Positions 13,501-24,789 are shown, counted from the first letter of the stretch. The stretch: 64,000 nucleotides of DNA from Breviolum minutum Mf 1.05b.01 (GCA_000507305.1 DF240149.1:33501-97500), one strand, 5' to 3'. Program-made: numbers and translations. Notes: generated from the sequence alone by a model not told the origin.

Positions 13501-16500
13501 CAACTTTGGTGGGATGGCATTGGGTTGTACCGTTTCATGGTGAGTTTGAGTCTTTAATTTCCACATCATGTTGGATATCATATATAGAGCTTCCATCGAT
13601 GGCGAAGATATGCCAAGATGTAATTTCGTAAACCTTTGGGTTCGGAAAAGATGCGAATTCAATCTAATTACCCAAATTGATTGAAATTGGATTATGCTAT
13701 TATGTCATTTTATGTCTTCAGACGGGTTGAAATTCCGAATCAATTTCCCATCTTAGAAAACAGGATACTATGGAATTGCAGTCACTGTTCTAACTCTGAT
13801 TGCATTTAGAACGACTTTAGATGAGTCAGACGACTGCAAACCCCAATTCCAGGTAGTTCTCCCCATCTAATCAATCACCTGAGATTACAGTATCATTGAC
13901 ATATTCATGACATGTCAGATGAGTGACTTTGTGAATGATCTCATCAATTTTCACATATTTTTGATTTCAGGGTGAAACCACCCCATCTTTCAAGGAGTCT
14001 TACTGTTGATTGAAGAAATCCTGCGCCACCTGGGATGTGTAAAGCCTGTAAATAATGGCATAAACATGGATAAACTACTTATCAACTGCTGCCGGATTTC
14101 TTCCATCAACAGTATTTCGATCCAGCCCTCCTAACCGTGCATTGTTCAGGCCGGTCAACGGGTGTTGCCGTCAGGTGTGTGGGAAGGCCTAGGTGACAGT
14201 TTCTGAAAGTGAGATGGGAAAATTTTCGTTGGTTGGGAACAACACCAAATCTGCAGTAAGTTTTAGTAAGGCCTAGCAAATATGATAGTACACAAAAATA
14301 TATATATATATATATAAATATTTAACTATAATAGCCATGCTAGTATATCATATATCTAGTATTCTGAATTTTGGGTCAATCTTTCATCCATAGAAAACAC
14401 CAAGGCCCTGGCCAAACAGCGACTGCCCGATTGCATTCATCAACGTGGATGCGCAGGATATGTGCTTCCACGGGATAGCACGGTGCAAGGTATGTTTTTA
14501 TTTGGTTGCAAAGATCAATGGAAAGAGAGTTCTTAGTTGGATGATGACTTGAAGGGATGGAAAGATTTGTGGGCGATAGCTAGTTGGACGGATTGGTATA
14601 GTTCTTGTAGATGCTTCGGGTAGATTTTCTTTTGTCCGTGAGACTGTATAGGTGATTACAATAGTAGCATTGGCCTTTCCATGCGGTTAAGCTTTCTGTC
14701 AATGTTCTTCACTTTTGCAAAATAAACCCAAATGCTAAACCCTGAACCTGAAAAACCATGAAACACCTAAAACCCTTTCGATTTTTTGAATTGAGTTTCA
14801 AGTTTCTATATTACTAGACGCTGATGATTGAAAACTACAGCATTGCTTGGAACCGTGGCTTTCTTCCCAGGAGGAATTGGAAGGTGACTCCAAGGTGAGT
14901 AGACATGGTTTCATTTGGACCTTGGGGTGCTTTGGTGGTTTTGTTGGGGGAGAAATCGACGTATATAAATTTGATGAAGTGTAAATGAAAGTAAATTGAA
15001 CATGTACATTTAAGGTACATCAATCTATGATTTTCAAGTATATTTTACATAATACATAGTGTATATACTTTTTTTACGACAAATCAGTGATTTATCTATG
15101 TCATGTGTATATATACATTTATATTCCCCAGTCGTTCTTGTTTTGCTTTTAGTACCAACGAATTCCATGGGATTCATGTGTTGTTTATTAATCCCCGTGA
15201 AGCTGTTCGGAGTGGTTTGGCTGAAATTCACAAGGCCAATTCGGTAGAAGCACAGATGGTGGCCAACTTGGTTGGAAAGGCGCGAATCTGGCGACACAGC
15301 TTGCGCATTGTTCTCTTTTAAGAAGGAGGTACAATTGCCTAAGAGGCTGGCCTAAGACAAATTTCTAGAATCTGGGATGTTTGGGCACCGGCCAGTTCTT
15401 TCAAAATAAGAAGATCTATTCAAAGGTTAGAGATTTCGATATAAAGTTAGATAGATTATGTTAGATTGATTTTATATGTATATATATATATATATTTCAA
15501 TCTAGGTATAGTAGGCGCAATGATATCTTGTCCAGAATCCATGCTGAGATGCCATTCACCTGGTGTTGGTCAGGTGTTTCAGCATGGAGAGCTGAATGTT
15601 AGCCAGGCTTGGTACCATTTTTCATTGAAGAAATGCACTTCGGGTGGGACTTGCGATGTTCAAGTTGACACGTTTGATACTGCCGTTGTTTGATTCTGGT
15701 TATTTTTTTCTCAAGTGAAGTTGAGTGGTGTTGGAAGATGAGATATGCTCAAGCTGTTCCAGTTGTTGCTTGCTGGATTCGCGAAACCCCCAACAGGTAG
15801 GTGTGGTGACCCCATATGTGGCACAGGTGCGCCTCAAACCAAAGGGAGGAGTGGATTTGTTTGTTTAACCAAAAAATAATCCTTAGGTGACAGATTTGGT
15901 GGTTTTTGGATGTTTTTGGTAAGTGTTGATTGTCTAATTCCAGGCAACTAACGTTTGCAACATATATTTTTAATCAAATTTAGGACCATCATTTTCATGA
16001 TCTTTGGACGATTGGGACCTGTGGACCTCCCGCAAAGGTCCGACGTTTGCGACAAATGTTGAGACCTGCCAGGGAGGCCAAGATGCATTTGATCCACAGG
16101 GGTTTATATAGTTGGGCAAGTAACAAATGGTGTAAATAATTATGTGTTTGGAAAATCTTAAGATGGGAATGGTATCCTTAATTCTATAATTGGGATGAAT
16201 CTTTATATAATTGGTGTGAAAAAGATTTTTATAATTGGGATCCCTTACAGTACCGGAAATGTGTTTAGTAAAATGGGAATGTTCTTAACTCAGATCCTGG
16301 TGCAGACAAGCGTAGGAACATTCGATGACTCAAGGAACTTTTTTTTCCTTTTGCAGGGGGAAAGATATATTCCGAAAACATGTTTTTGCGAATTTATCCC
16401 ACTTGATTGAATTGTATTGACACCGGAAAACGGTTGGTCGGCAAGGAATAATTGTTGAACTCGTTTTGTTTTGTTTCAACTCGACTCCAACCAATACATT

Positions 16501-18219
16501 ATCTCAACACGTTTCATATCGACAGAAGAGCCTAGGCTGATCCCAGGCTGTTCCGAGCTAAGGTGATTCCACCAGGCTCAGACTTCCGTCTCTTGGAATG
16601 TGCTTCAGTGGATAACTTTCAAGGTCGAGAGAAGGAAACTGCAAGGGGAGGGCCGAAGGAAATTGGTAGAAGTTGATGGTAAATGATGGTATAGGTTGTA
16701 CAGAATAAGAAGATATTATCATATACTATCATGTATTTGTAGAAGGGCATGAATGTGATAATTGAGTTGGATTTTCAGGGGGAGTAGCTGAGCAGGTGAT
16801 TGCCAATAGAGGTGGTCTTGCGGTATATCCATGTCACACATCCACTTGGGTCATTGGGGTTGCCATGGATTGCTGCTTTTCGACAATTGGCGGGACCATA
16901 AGCCATCACTATGTACACTGGAAATCTAGAAGGTATCACGTCTGTTTGTCAAATCTAATCATGACATATGTACTAAACATACTAGATGTAGCATCTCCTA
17001 TCATCAGGTTGCATTACTTACATATATAATCCAGCCAAATGAAAGCGGCCTTAGCCGAGGTCACCATAGATAGTTTAGGGCTTAGGGGAATCCTGGAATC
17101 CTTCACAAGCTGATTCAATCTCTTACCATGATTTCCTGTTGCTTCGAATGCTTTTGGTTGCCACATTGATCGTGGCCCCAGGAGCTCATCGTGTTTTCAG
17201 CCGTTCGAAGTAATCGGGCAGGACATGTTGCAGTCATTTGACGAACAGATGGAGCAGTACCGTTGACCAAAACTGGACCCTAGTTAAACATGTTGAGATT
17301 GCAGTCTAAGTAAGCATATAATTATAGATTACTGATGATTACTGTATATTGTATACCACATCCTTACCAACCAATGAAGAGTAGAACGGAATGTCACAAC
17401 AGTTTTGAGCACCTTCGGTAACTTAGTTCCGGCACTAAAGCGTTCAAGTTTTTCCTTTGCAGAGGAGAAAACTAATGAAAGCTTCTACTGCTTATACTGC
17501 AGGCTGCTTTTCTCCCAATGGTACATCTATCCAAGAGGATGGAACGATTCGACACAAGCAAAACCTTACATATCTCACTTGGTTGCGCAGGAAACGTGGG
17601 CTTTTTGGCAGACTGGCGGAGATTGAATGTAGGGATGCCAACCCAACGTTGGTGCAGACATTCATTATGTCCAGTTGGGCGCAGAGGTCACATTGCATGC
17701 TTGCAACAAAGATGAGCAATTTGAGATGTTGGAAGCCTATGGAAGTATGCAAGGTGTTGTTTCAGATTTGCCAACACCATCTTCCCCAAGAAAGCTTGCA
17801 TGGACTTCACCCTGGCAATCCTTGGCATGATTAGGTGATGTTGACACGAGCTCGACGTGGATTGTTGATTTTTGGCAATGCAGCCACCTTGAAGCAGGAG
17901 TTGGGACACAGTTAGATTGAAGCTAGTGAGGTGTTCAACTGTGGCTGCTTGTGGCATTTGATTATCCAATGTATTCCGAAAATCCTTCAAAGATTGTAGG
18001 GTTTTATGTTGCTTTTCGTTCTAGTGAGGGTACAGACTGTATAGATGCGCAACTTGTGATGACAAATTTGCTTGGACACTAGCGACGTCTTCAAGGAATG
18101 ATTGATCAACTTTTTCAAACAGCACCGGAAATGGATAGCGGCTATATACAATTTTGGCGGTAATTCACGCTGTCATTCTGATTCCTGTATAGCTGCAGGC
18201 GAACGATAATATATATGTT

Positions 18220-18259
<40 letters not shown>

Positions 18260-18760
18260 GGCATCATCAGGCATCATCAGGCATCATCAGGCATCATCAG
18301 GCATCATCAGGCATCATCAGGCATCATTCTTGAGTATAGTCAGCACTTGTTTCTCTTTCAAATAAATTGGATGCAAACATGGCCACAGTCAATTGAGAGG
18401 ATCCCACCTGGAAGAAATGGTTGACCTTCGCGGAGGAACATGATTGCGTGGTTGGGGCGACTCGGGATAGATTTTCACCACTTGAAGGCACTTGGTAGGA
18501 ACATTTCAATCCCAAGGTCAAAGATTTGCCAATGCCGCAGATACCTTATGGAAAAGGGCCTATGTCAGGAATGTCAGGACCTCAAAATTGGTACATTGTG
18601 TCAAACGGCAACTTGTTTTTTTTGTTGGAGAGACATGTTTTGAAGCAAACATTGCATGAATCACCTCCCTGGGAATGATGATGGAGCTAAGGTGGCCAGG
18701 TCCCCCCGGTGGCAAAGGAAAGGTGGGGAAACTTGGGAGGCCGAAAAAGGTCGTGGGGAA
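1456..18760 (+). CDS. UPF1-like superfamily 1 helicase, about 25 exons
   Basis: An ATP-dependent 5'-3' RNA/DNA helicase of the UPF1/SMUBP2-like branch of superfamily 1, probably acting on RNA (mRNA surveillance or a related role). All hallmark motifs appear in order in separate exons: Q motif NPSQR, motif I GPPGTGKT, a VAVDN motif, motif II DEVAQ, motif III GDHCQLPP, motif IV LDTQYRSHP, motif V VDNFQGRE and motif VI LTRARRG. Splice phases agree across almost every junction from 9844 to 17910, so the core looks intact. Donors include GC (10342, 11755, 12941, 15280) and GA (4251). The N-terminus (before 4180) and C-terminus (after 18398) are less certain; no cysteine-rich UPF1 CH domain was recognised, so I stop short of calling it UPF1 itself. 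Confidence 0.9.
1914..1993 (+). CDS. N-terminal exon, basic segment (helicase?)
   Basis: AG|G acceptor at 1912-1913 and a GTTGTA donor at 1994 bound the frame beginning EKKPRRRLRFPPKNWGEWME, a basic and then tryptophan-rich stretch unlike random translation. No family match was recognised. It probably belongs to the N-terminal part of the helicase. Confidence 0.5.
2411..2488 (+). CDS. N-terminal exon (helicase?)
   Basis: The frame EDGAGRYLVHFANQSNILQF ends at a consensus GTAAGT donor (2489). Further weaker exon-like pieces lie at about 2119-2195 (MELADEVIPDNVFFYK) and 2711-2775 (KVWGRKKRSASSASKAVP). Function not recognised. Confidence 0.45.
3147..3435 (+). CDS. Coding-like block in three successive frames
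   Basis: Three protein-like stretches follow one another in different frames: HQCFHPWIFEFLAKPEVPLK in the first (3147-3275), ASESSSELEKIRRRKRSLSE after an AG at 3239-3240, and AKAEEFRSSKQMSKLLRFRN ending at a TAA near 3435. They may be helicase N-terminal exons with very short introns (a GC-AG intron of about 45 nt is possible near 3197), or a frameshifted region. The true reading is unresolved. Confidence 0.35.
3534..3690 (+). CDS. N-terminal exon (helicase?)
   Basis: Frame reading QLAQCELVDDHREEKLLQAG followed by PNIPKLGFLNK; composition is protein-like. A second piece at about 3870-3985 reads GDFVVETAQLLGRYPLTSLM and then QAQREVDEALRVGN. Both lie just upstream of the Q-motif exon and probably form the domain before the helicase core. 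Confidence 0.45.
4180..5010 (+). CDS. Helicase Q motif and Walker A exons
   Basis: Exon 4180-4250 ends in VENLNPSQRR, the Q motif that contacts the adenine base. The next exon, 4876-5010, opens ALSPYISLLQ and carries VVQGPPGTGKTS (motif I, ATP phosphate binding); 17 residues after GKT comes VLATNAT, the position of motif Ia in UPF1. The junction is phase 0 with an apparent GA donor (GAATGC at 4251). The 3' end of the second exon does not show a clear donor. Confidence 0.85.
5743..5960. mobile_element. MITE-like element with 20-bp inverted ends
   Basis: TATGAGTATCGGACAAAATT at the left is mirrored by AATTTTGTCCGTAACTCATA at the right, with few mismatches. Inside, GCAAAACCGATAGGGGCCCA occurs twice in direct orientation (5810 and 5888). 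No coding capacity. It lies in a helicase intron. Confidence 0.7.
6104..6712 (+). CDS. Helicase exons after motif Ia
   Basis: Exon 6104-6151 (VAVDNICEGLRARGVK, donor GTGGGA) joins in phase to 6370-about 6472 (RVGRPEKVRSVIEDMTLEAL), the conserved RxG-P segment of UPF1-like helicases. Exon 6653-6712 is exactly 20 codons (AELKRFKEQQQPEESKAQLR) between AG|G and GTGTCA and starts the charged insertion that precedes motif II. Confidence 0.85.
7510..7614. mobile_element. Inverted-repeat element family A, copy 1
   Basis: Starts TACTGTTGATGGAAGAAATC and ends with its reverse complement GATTTCTTCCATCAACAGTA: perfect 20-bp ends around an AT-rich centre, 105 bp, able to form a long hairpin. It lies in a helicase intron; no coding capacity. 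Confidence 0.85.
8030..9594 (+). CDS. Helicase charged insertion exons
   Basis: Exon 8030-8102 reads REDGRCGRELPRHQQHKLAL; exon 8929-8993 reads DGDRHARHFEDRRAQSRQ and ends at GTAACG; exon 9551-9594 reads AKDFELQMKILRE and ends at GTCGGC. All are highly charged, as expected for the helical insertion between motifs Ia and II. The last one joins in phase to the AEVICTT exon. The frames of the first two are less certain, since other frames are also open. Confidence 0.55.
8384..8490. mobile_element. Inverted-repeat element family A, copy 2
   Basis: Same 20-bp ends as the copy at 7510, 107 bp, interior about 85-90 percent similar by eye. Confidence 0.85.
9687..9774. mobile_element. Element related to family A
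   Basis: Begins TACTGTTGATGGCTGAA and ends CAGCCATCAACAG, so the outer ends match family A, but the interior is different. It may be a sister family that uses the same transposition machinery. Confidence 0.55.
9844..10777 (+). CDS. Helicase motif II exons
   Basis: Exon 9844-9877 encodes AEVICTTTIAA; its single left-over base joins exon 10280-10341, which encodes GMDFLARLANFEAILVDEVAQ. DEVAQ is motif II (Mg-ATP hydrolysis). The donor here is GC (GCGTTT at 10342) and the next exon 10736-10777 continues ATELSTAVPVILRG, exactly the usual sequence after motif II. Confidence 0.9.
11714..12350 (+). CDS. Helicase motif III exons
   Basis: Exon 11714-11754 encodes ANRLVLVGDHCQLP and ends at a GC donor (11755). 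Exon 12281-12350 completes the proline codon and continues PAVLSPEAELRGLSVSVYSR. GDHCQLPP is motif III. The phases only fit with the GC donor, which is strong internal evidence for GC-AG splicing. Confidence 0.9.
12628..13491 (+). CDS. Helicase motif IV exons
   Basis: Exons 12628-12659, 12898-12940 and 13445-13491 join in phase to AGGLKPFMLDTQYRSHP, then KLAEFSSK, then AFYDGMLKSGIEAKMK. QYRSHP is motif IV. The middle exon ends at a GC donor (GCAGTG at 12941) whose GCA is repeated at the start of the next exon (GCATTT). Confidence 0.9.
14001..14114. mobile_element. Inverted-repeat element family A, copy 3
   Basis: Ends TACTGTTGATTGAAGAAATC and GATTTCTTCCATCAACAGTA; 114 bp. One mismatch between the ends. 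In a helicase intron. Confidence 0.8.
14405..15279 (+). CDS. Helicase domain 2A exons
   Basis: Exon 14405-14489 encodes PWPNSDCPIAFINVDAQDMC and ends at GTATGT; PIAFINV is the conserved strand after motif IV. A small exon 14871-14894 (EELEGDSK) may follow. The exon ending at 15279 carries ANSVEAQMVANLVGK, the family N.xEA...v..lv segment, and ends at a GC donor. Its 5' boundary is unclear; the frame is open from about 15154. Confidence 0.8.
15797..16650 (+). CDS. Helicase motif V exons
   Basis: Exon 15797-15826 is ten codons (VGVVTPYVAQ); exon 16038 onward continues VRRLRQMLRPAR. Exon about 16576-16645 encodes SDFRLLECASVDNFQGREKE, which contains motif V (VDNFQGRE). Boundaries on the 3' side of the last two exons are not fixed. 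Confidence 0.85.
17591..17910 (+). CDS. Helicase motif VI exons
   Basis: Exon 17591-17628 ends GFLADWRRLN at donor GTAGGG; exon 17835-17910 continues VMLTRARRGLLIFGNAATLK, then QELGH. LTRARRG is motif VI with the arginine finger. An exon encoding the stretch between GREKE and NVGFL was not found. Confidence 0.9.
18219..18328. repeat. (ATC)n followed by a 10-bp tandem repeat
   Basis: About 13 ATC units pass into at least six perfect GCATCATCAG units. The decamer looks like an ATC tract that acquired a G and then expanded as a longer unit. Confidence 0.9.
18398..18760 (+). CDS. Helicase C-terminal exons
   Basis: Exon from 18398 joins in phase and encodes DPTWKKWLTFAEEHDCVVG, the usual W..WL.wa segment after motif VI. 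A TAG follows at 18496-18498, but a donor (GTAGGA at 18495, or GC at 18488) allows a further exon from 18517, where all three frames are open. A block at about 18692-18755 reads SPRWQRKGGETWEAEKGRGE, a basic glycine-rich tail. The true stop is unresolved. Confidence 0.6.
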
Positions 18761-19940
18761 TGGGTAATGCGGTAATGTTCATGTTCTGAAGATATTGAAG
18801 ACAACCTTTGTTGCGGTTAGGAGAAATGAGGATGGTCTCCATTTGGTATGTACAAGATGCAGCTATTGATCTTAATTTTTGCCCAGATCATGGTTGTTTC
18901 ATGTTTGTTTTATGATTCTGATTTGTGCATTTTGTGTTCTTCTGGTTGCCATGCATTTGCAATCAACAGGGCTGGGCATACTGATGCAATTAAGCGCAAC
19001 GGCAATAAACCTCTTCAGTGGCAGCGTATCTTTTCCACACAAACAACTTGAACCATGGATCCTTCATACTGAACAGAAAAACATCCTCCCAATAGTTGGA
19101 TAGTTGGATTCTTTTTCAACAAATGATAGATTCTTCACATAGGTCCGTTCCACCTTTGAAGAGTTTGCGAAGTTAAGAGACAGCCATGCGTCACAAGGTC
19201 ATGAAAGGACTTCCACCTCGGCCTGTAAGTGGATCGAATCCAAAGGGAACCATGGATTCGGGAGGGATCAGGAATCGGGAGATTGCAAGTGTATAAACAC
19301 TTGGAATCCATAATAAACTACTTTACTTGTCTCTTCTAGTGTTTAGATTATCAGGAACGAAAACCTCTGATGTTTTTGATTGTTTTTTGTTTGGATTGAA
19401 ACTCTTTTTTGGGATATGTCTAGTGTTTCGATCATCTGATATGATATGATGTTTTGCTTGGCCAGCCGGACTGGACATAGAATCAAGACAGAGACCAATG
19501 CATCGAGGAGATGTTCCAATTGACGACGCCCTCAGAAGAAGAGAATCATGATGCCATTCATTCAAGAAAGAACATACGGTTTGATTGCCATGTCAGACAC
19601 AATGAATGTTGAAAGTACAGGTAGAATGCATCATCAATTTTCATAGTACTTGGTTCTATACGGATTTCCAACCCATGTGATGCCTTTGCAGTTTTGCTTG
19701 GTTGGGATGCATCCATTCAAATTTTCACCAGTGAAACGAGCAGTGAATTTGTTTCCTTCCAAACATCTTTAAATTCCCCACCATTTGACAGACTAAAAGA
19801 CCCAGAGTGATCCTCTAAAAAATGAACTGACATAACTAACTCTCCATCTTTTGCTGATCTCTTGGTTTCAATCAAGGCTTCATTCTGCTTAGGGTTGGTG
19901 GTTCGTGGTTGGAGCTGATTCTACAACCTCCCCAAGCCCA
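18761..19940. other. Intergenic or intronic, nothing recognised
   Basis: No exon-like block or structured repeat was recognised here. The short open frames at 18848-19103 and the - strand frame 19323-19565 show no family motif. Confidence 0.4.
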
Positions 19941-19944
19941 CGCA

Positions 19945-22900
19945 CCAAGGCCGAAATCCCATGCTGGCTGCGGCGCAAGCGGCCAGAGCTGCTGCCGAGG
20001 TGCTGGCGAAACGGGAGCAACCATCCCTTCCAAGCCATCCAAACTGGCGGATTAGGGTACATGATATTCCAGGTGGTGGTTTCAAATATTTTTATTTTCG
20101 TCCCTACTTGGGGAAGATTCACTGGCGGATTAGGGTACATGATATTCCAGGTGGTGGTTTCAAATATTTTTTATTTTCGTCCCTACTTGGGGAAGATTCA
20201 CTGGCGGATTAGGGTACATGATATTCCAGGTGGTGGTTTCAAATATTTTTTTATTTTCGTCCCTACTTGGGGAAGATTCCCATTTTGACTAACATGCTTC
20301 AACTGGGTTGAAACCGTCAACTAGTATTGGATGATATTGTATGACATTGTGTGATAGTTATTATGGCATGTTGTATTTTTGTTAGTTGTACTTACTTTAT
20401 TTGTGAATTGATGTGTCGAGCTTGGACGATCTCAAGCAAAGCGGTTCTAGGGGCGAATGATCTCCAAATGTTTTCAATTAAAGTTTGAATTGCAAGTATC
20501 ATCAATTGGCCAGATTTGTGAATCACCAAGTCTTATCACGATAGACCTTGTCGCACCATTAGGTCTCGGCAGATCTACAGCAACGCGCGGAGGATGCTCA
20601 GTCGCCTTGGGAGGTGCATCATTTGAAGAACAATGCATTAGCAGATCGAAGAGATATCTTTTCTTGGTTTAAAACTTACATTTCTATATAATTAATAGAA
20701 AGACAAAACAGAATGAGCTCATGAAGATGTGTTTGTATTAGAGTGATTGCATGTTTTCTGTTGGGTTAGTCAATTCAACTTCTTGCAATTTTGCCTTGTG
20801 ATGAGTTTGTGGATGTTCTTTCCTGGAAACACCTCCATTTCTCCCAAGGATCCTGGATCATCGATGAGTAACATGATTCCGATGTTTCCTGAGTATGTTT
20901 TTCATGTATTGTATATTGTATATACTTCCTATATCAATGTACATGACAATATATACATACATACATACATACATACATACATACATACATACATACATAC
21001 ATACATTCTAAACATACTGCAGATGTATCTATACATACATATATATTTGATCATTTACATGATTTAAATATGTGTATATAGATACATATATATATATACA
21101 CTACCTCCATAATTAAGAATCATTCCCTTCAACAAAAAAACTGCAGGCAGATCCCAGCGTTATGCCTGCACCACGTCCCTGGCTCCGGGAGCGGCCGGCT
21201 TTCCCACAGCTGGGAGCGGCGTTGCTTGGACTGCATGATATGTTTCTTTGAGTAGATCTGTATATGATGTGTATGTGTATATAACTGTATATATATATAT
21301 GTATACTTGATGTTGATTTCATATATGTTTTTTGAATTGAATGATGGTTTGATGGATATACATAATTATGTAGTATGGATTTAGATGTTTTTGTTTTGTA
21401 AATTACATCCATTTGAGGTTGTCAGCATAGTTATGACAAGATGTTGATTCGCTGCGGGCTGTGATTCCCACAACTGTGACTGGTAGTTACATGCACCTCT
21501 AGTAGCTGGCAAGAATCAGAAAGCAACATGTTCGTCAGTGATGCGTCAAACTCAAACATCATTATCCCCTTTCTGAAAAAAAAGGACCTATAAAGATTTG
21601 GCAATGGTTTTGAGATAGACAACTTGCTACTGTACCTTTATATGATATGTGTTGAATAAACCAGATAGAACCCCCTACAAACTCTCTACAATGACTGCCA
21701 ACTTCAGGCCCCAACCGGATCCACAGATGCAGATGCAAAGGCGGATAAAGTGAGTTGAGTTGTTCAAGCTAAGCCCGTTAAAAGCTGAACCACCAACCTG
21801 TGGAACAGGCAGCTGGATGAGCAGTTGCAGCAGTTTCAAAGCTGCACTTAAATGACACTTGAAGTAGGGTGATCTTTATTTTTCTGTGCATGTTTCCGTT
21901 CTTTTTCGGTTTTAGATGAAATATCACAGAACGGACTTTTGATGCAGTTTGTTTCACGCTGGCTTGTTCTGCTGGTGTAGATTCCACCAAATGAGAGCTG
22001 AGACTTTCCAAATTTATGCCAAGTAAGAACAAAGTACAAGTGGCAATTGCATTAGATGCAAGTCAACAAAAACCATCCAATATAAGATTTCAGATTATAT
22101 TCACAAATTAGTTCGATTGATGTCACACAAATTCCAGTCCAAGATGTCCCCCCAAGCGGTGAATTTGAAAGGGCTAGTGACTCCAAGGCTTACACACTTG
22201 GCCACTTGCCGGGAGGAAATGTGTTGGAACATGTTGGAAATTTGGGAAGGTCAGAGCCAGGATGTATTTGTTTTTTCTGAATGGTGTACTGATGAGAAAA
22301 ATCCCTTGCTAGGAATCTTGAGGTAAAAAAAGATATCCTACTGTATGTAGTGGATGGATAAATACAGGCTATACTACTAGATCAAAGACAATGACAAAGC
22401 TGTTTTAGAAAGGCTTTACAATTTACGCAATTTATATAACGTTACCTAAATTGTCACTTGATGTTCCAGGATCCTTATGGCAACTTGTCCGAATGTAGAG
22501 GTGAATCCAATTGTTGAAGTTGTAGAGTTTGTTAGATTTGAAGCTTCTAATGATTAAGGTAGATATGCCTGCTAAAAATGTAGAGGTTGAAGTTTTTACA
22601 ATTTAGCATTTGTCAGATTGTTGACTTAAGAATTGCTTATACATCATCGGACATTATTCAATAGACATGCCTCTCAATGTATGTATGATGATATATAAAC
22701 TAAAGTACTAATGTAAATATCGGTTTGAGAGATGAGGGATGGGTGAGTGATCCCTTCTAGACAACCTCTCATGTTATAACTACAGGTCATAAGTGCACCT
22801 TCATGACTTGTCATTTCGGAGGTTGGATCGTTCCGAGGAATCGCAATTGAATCATCAGCAGCAACAGCTTCACCAAAAGCGACTTCAAGCAGCTCAGCTA

Positions 22901-24783
22901 CTTTTTGCACCTTGGCCAGGAAATGTGTGTGTGGGGCTGAAGAGATTGGCATTGTGGCTACCCGTGGTGTAAGAATCTCGGACATTTTTGAGTTATTTGT
23001 ACGTACTGGAGACATGTTCATAGGATTTGTAGCCTTACAAAACGGACATCTTTCAGCTTGGATTCCTAAGTCATCATTACTCCATGTCGAGGTTTCTGAC
23101 TAACAACCATTCACTTTATCATGGATTTGCAAAAGTTCATGGATGTGTTGTTGTTTGAGGAATGTGCATCACTAAAACAAGCAGAATAGTAAGGTGACCA
23201 GTTATTTCTCAGGTCTCAAGGGTGTGGACTTTTGAGCTGTACCATTGAGATTCACACCATATCTACTGTTTTTGGTTTCAAACGTAACAGTGAATTTGTT
23301 TTGAAGTTGGTTTGATACATGCAAATTTTCCGCGTCCATCATGCTATTTCTACCTAATTTGTGATCTAAGCACTGTTGGGTTTCTCAACTACTTGACCCA
23401 CTTCCATATGACCAAATTGAATTGATGTGATGTCCCGTGACGGAAGACCGCAAACAAATAATGATACAGATTTAACCAAATTTGCCCTCCAAGTCAGGAT
23501 ATTATTGGATTAGTGACACGTGTCATAACAATTCATAACAATTTGACTTCCATCGAGGTTAATCCTATCCTAGCACAAGTCCAGATGCAACAGATCCAGC
23601 AGGAGCCGTGATTCTTGATGAGGTTCATTGGAGCTTTTGTTGATAAACCTAATGAGTATCAGCAGACAGAGACTTAAATATCAGTGTTTGTACTTCTGAA
23701 CCTTTGCAGTCATTGGGATTCACGAAACCTCATTCCTTACAGGTCACACCAGTCAATTGAAGCTTCGAACCCAATATGTTGGCATCAAACGTTTTGGATC
23801 GTTTTGGACTGAAACCTTTTACCCTGAGAATATTGGTGATGCTGTGAATCTCAGCAGCTTTGTTCTCATCTCCTGAATCCAGGAAAACAATCAGCTGCAA
23901 CATCGTTGGACGGAGCATCTTGGATTAGTTTGACAACTGCGATAAATCCTTTGCTATTCGATCTGGATCCTGAAACGTGGCGGAGAATTGAAGTAAAGCA
24001 TGAGGAGACAGTATACGGAAATGTGTTCATCAGTATTAATCAACAATACCATACTCTCGCCAAATTTGCTTATTTTGCCCCTTGAGGTTTGAGGCTCAGA
24101 AGGCACGTCTTCAGGATCGGAATATGTGGCAACGGGATGTGAGGGTGACATGGTGATTGATTATAGATACCCTCCAGGGAACTAACATATCCCACCATTG
24201 GGAAAGGAGAACCATCTTCAGAAGTACCCGTTGCAGCGCATATATGTTACTGTTAGTGCCCTGGAGGGGGGTACATCCCATGTCGTTACACATGTTTGAG
24301 TATTTTATTAGATTTCTTTGCTGATATTCATATGGGAAAAACATCTCAGTTGATTGGAATTCCCTTCACTTTGGTTAGGGCGGCTCGAAAACGTCTATGC
24401 AAAACAGGGATAGTTGCCACCAATATACAAAACTGTATTTGACCATAGTGACAACAAACTGCTGATGAGTATGATCAAACCTTTGCAGACCTTTGCTAGG
24501 AGCAGAGGCGAAGAGTTCCAGCGATTCCAGCGTGCCATAGCAGCACATGATAAGCAGTGCCTTGAATCACTGCGATACTCCAGGATGTGCAATGCAGTCA
24601 TTAACGTTACGGTTCAACAAAGATCCAGCAATATGTATTCACTGTATCTCAGTACATCAGGGCTAAGTTGTCATGTTTCATGTTCAATCTATGTTCGTTA
24701 TTTGTTGAAGAGTACTTCACCTGACTGTGAGGTTCCTTGCTAACCAAAATCGTATCCCGAAGCCGCGTGAAGCATGTGCAGTG
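19945..24783 (+). CDS. Unrecognised multi-exon, probably coiled-coil protein
   Basis: A run of exon-like pieces on one strand, rich in Q, E, R and A. They lie at about 19945-20043 (LAAAQAARAAAEVLAKREQP), 20573-20675 (LQQRAEDAQSPWEVHHLKNN), 21147-21240 (ADPSVMPAPRPWLRERPAFP), 21708-21749 (APTGSTDADAKADK, exact AG|G and GTGAGT borders), about 22136-22255 (frame uncertain), about 22819-22920 (EESQLNHQQQQLHQKRLQAA), 24094-24143 (AQKARLQDRNMWQRDV), 24488-24590 (RGEEFQRFQRAIAAHDKQCL) and 24733-24780 (FLANQNRIPKPREACA). Composition suggests helical coiled coils. Whether they form one gene is inferred from order and strand only. Confidence 0.45.
20044..20278. repeat. Three tandem copies of a 79-bp unit
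   Basis: The unit begins TGGCGGATTAGGGTACATGA and ends GGGGAAGATTC. The three copies are nearly identical except that the internal T-run grows by one base in each copy, which shifts the reading frame each time. Confidence 0.9.
20954..21006. repeat. (CATA)n microsatellite
   Basis: About 13 uninterrupted CATA units, in AT-rich intronic or intergenic DNA. Confidence 0.9.
24168..24275. mobile_element. Short inverted-repeat element
   Basis: TACCCTCCAGGGAACTAAC at the left is mirrored, with small indels, by GTTAGTGCCCTGGAGGGGGG at the right. No coding capacity. Confidence 0.6.
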
Positions 24784-24789
24784 AGGTCA

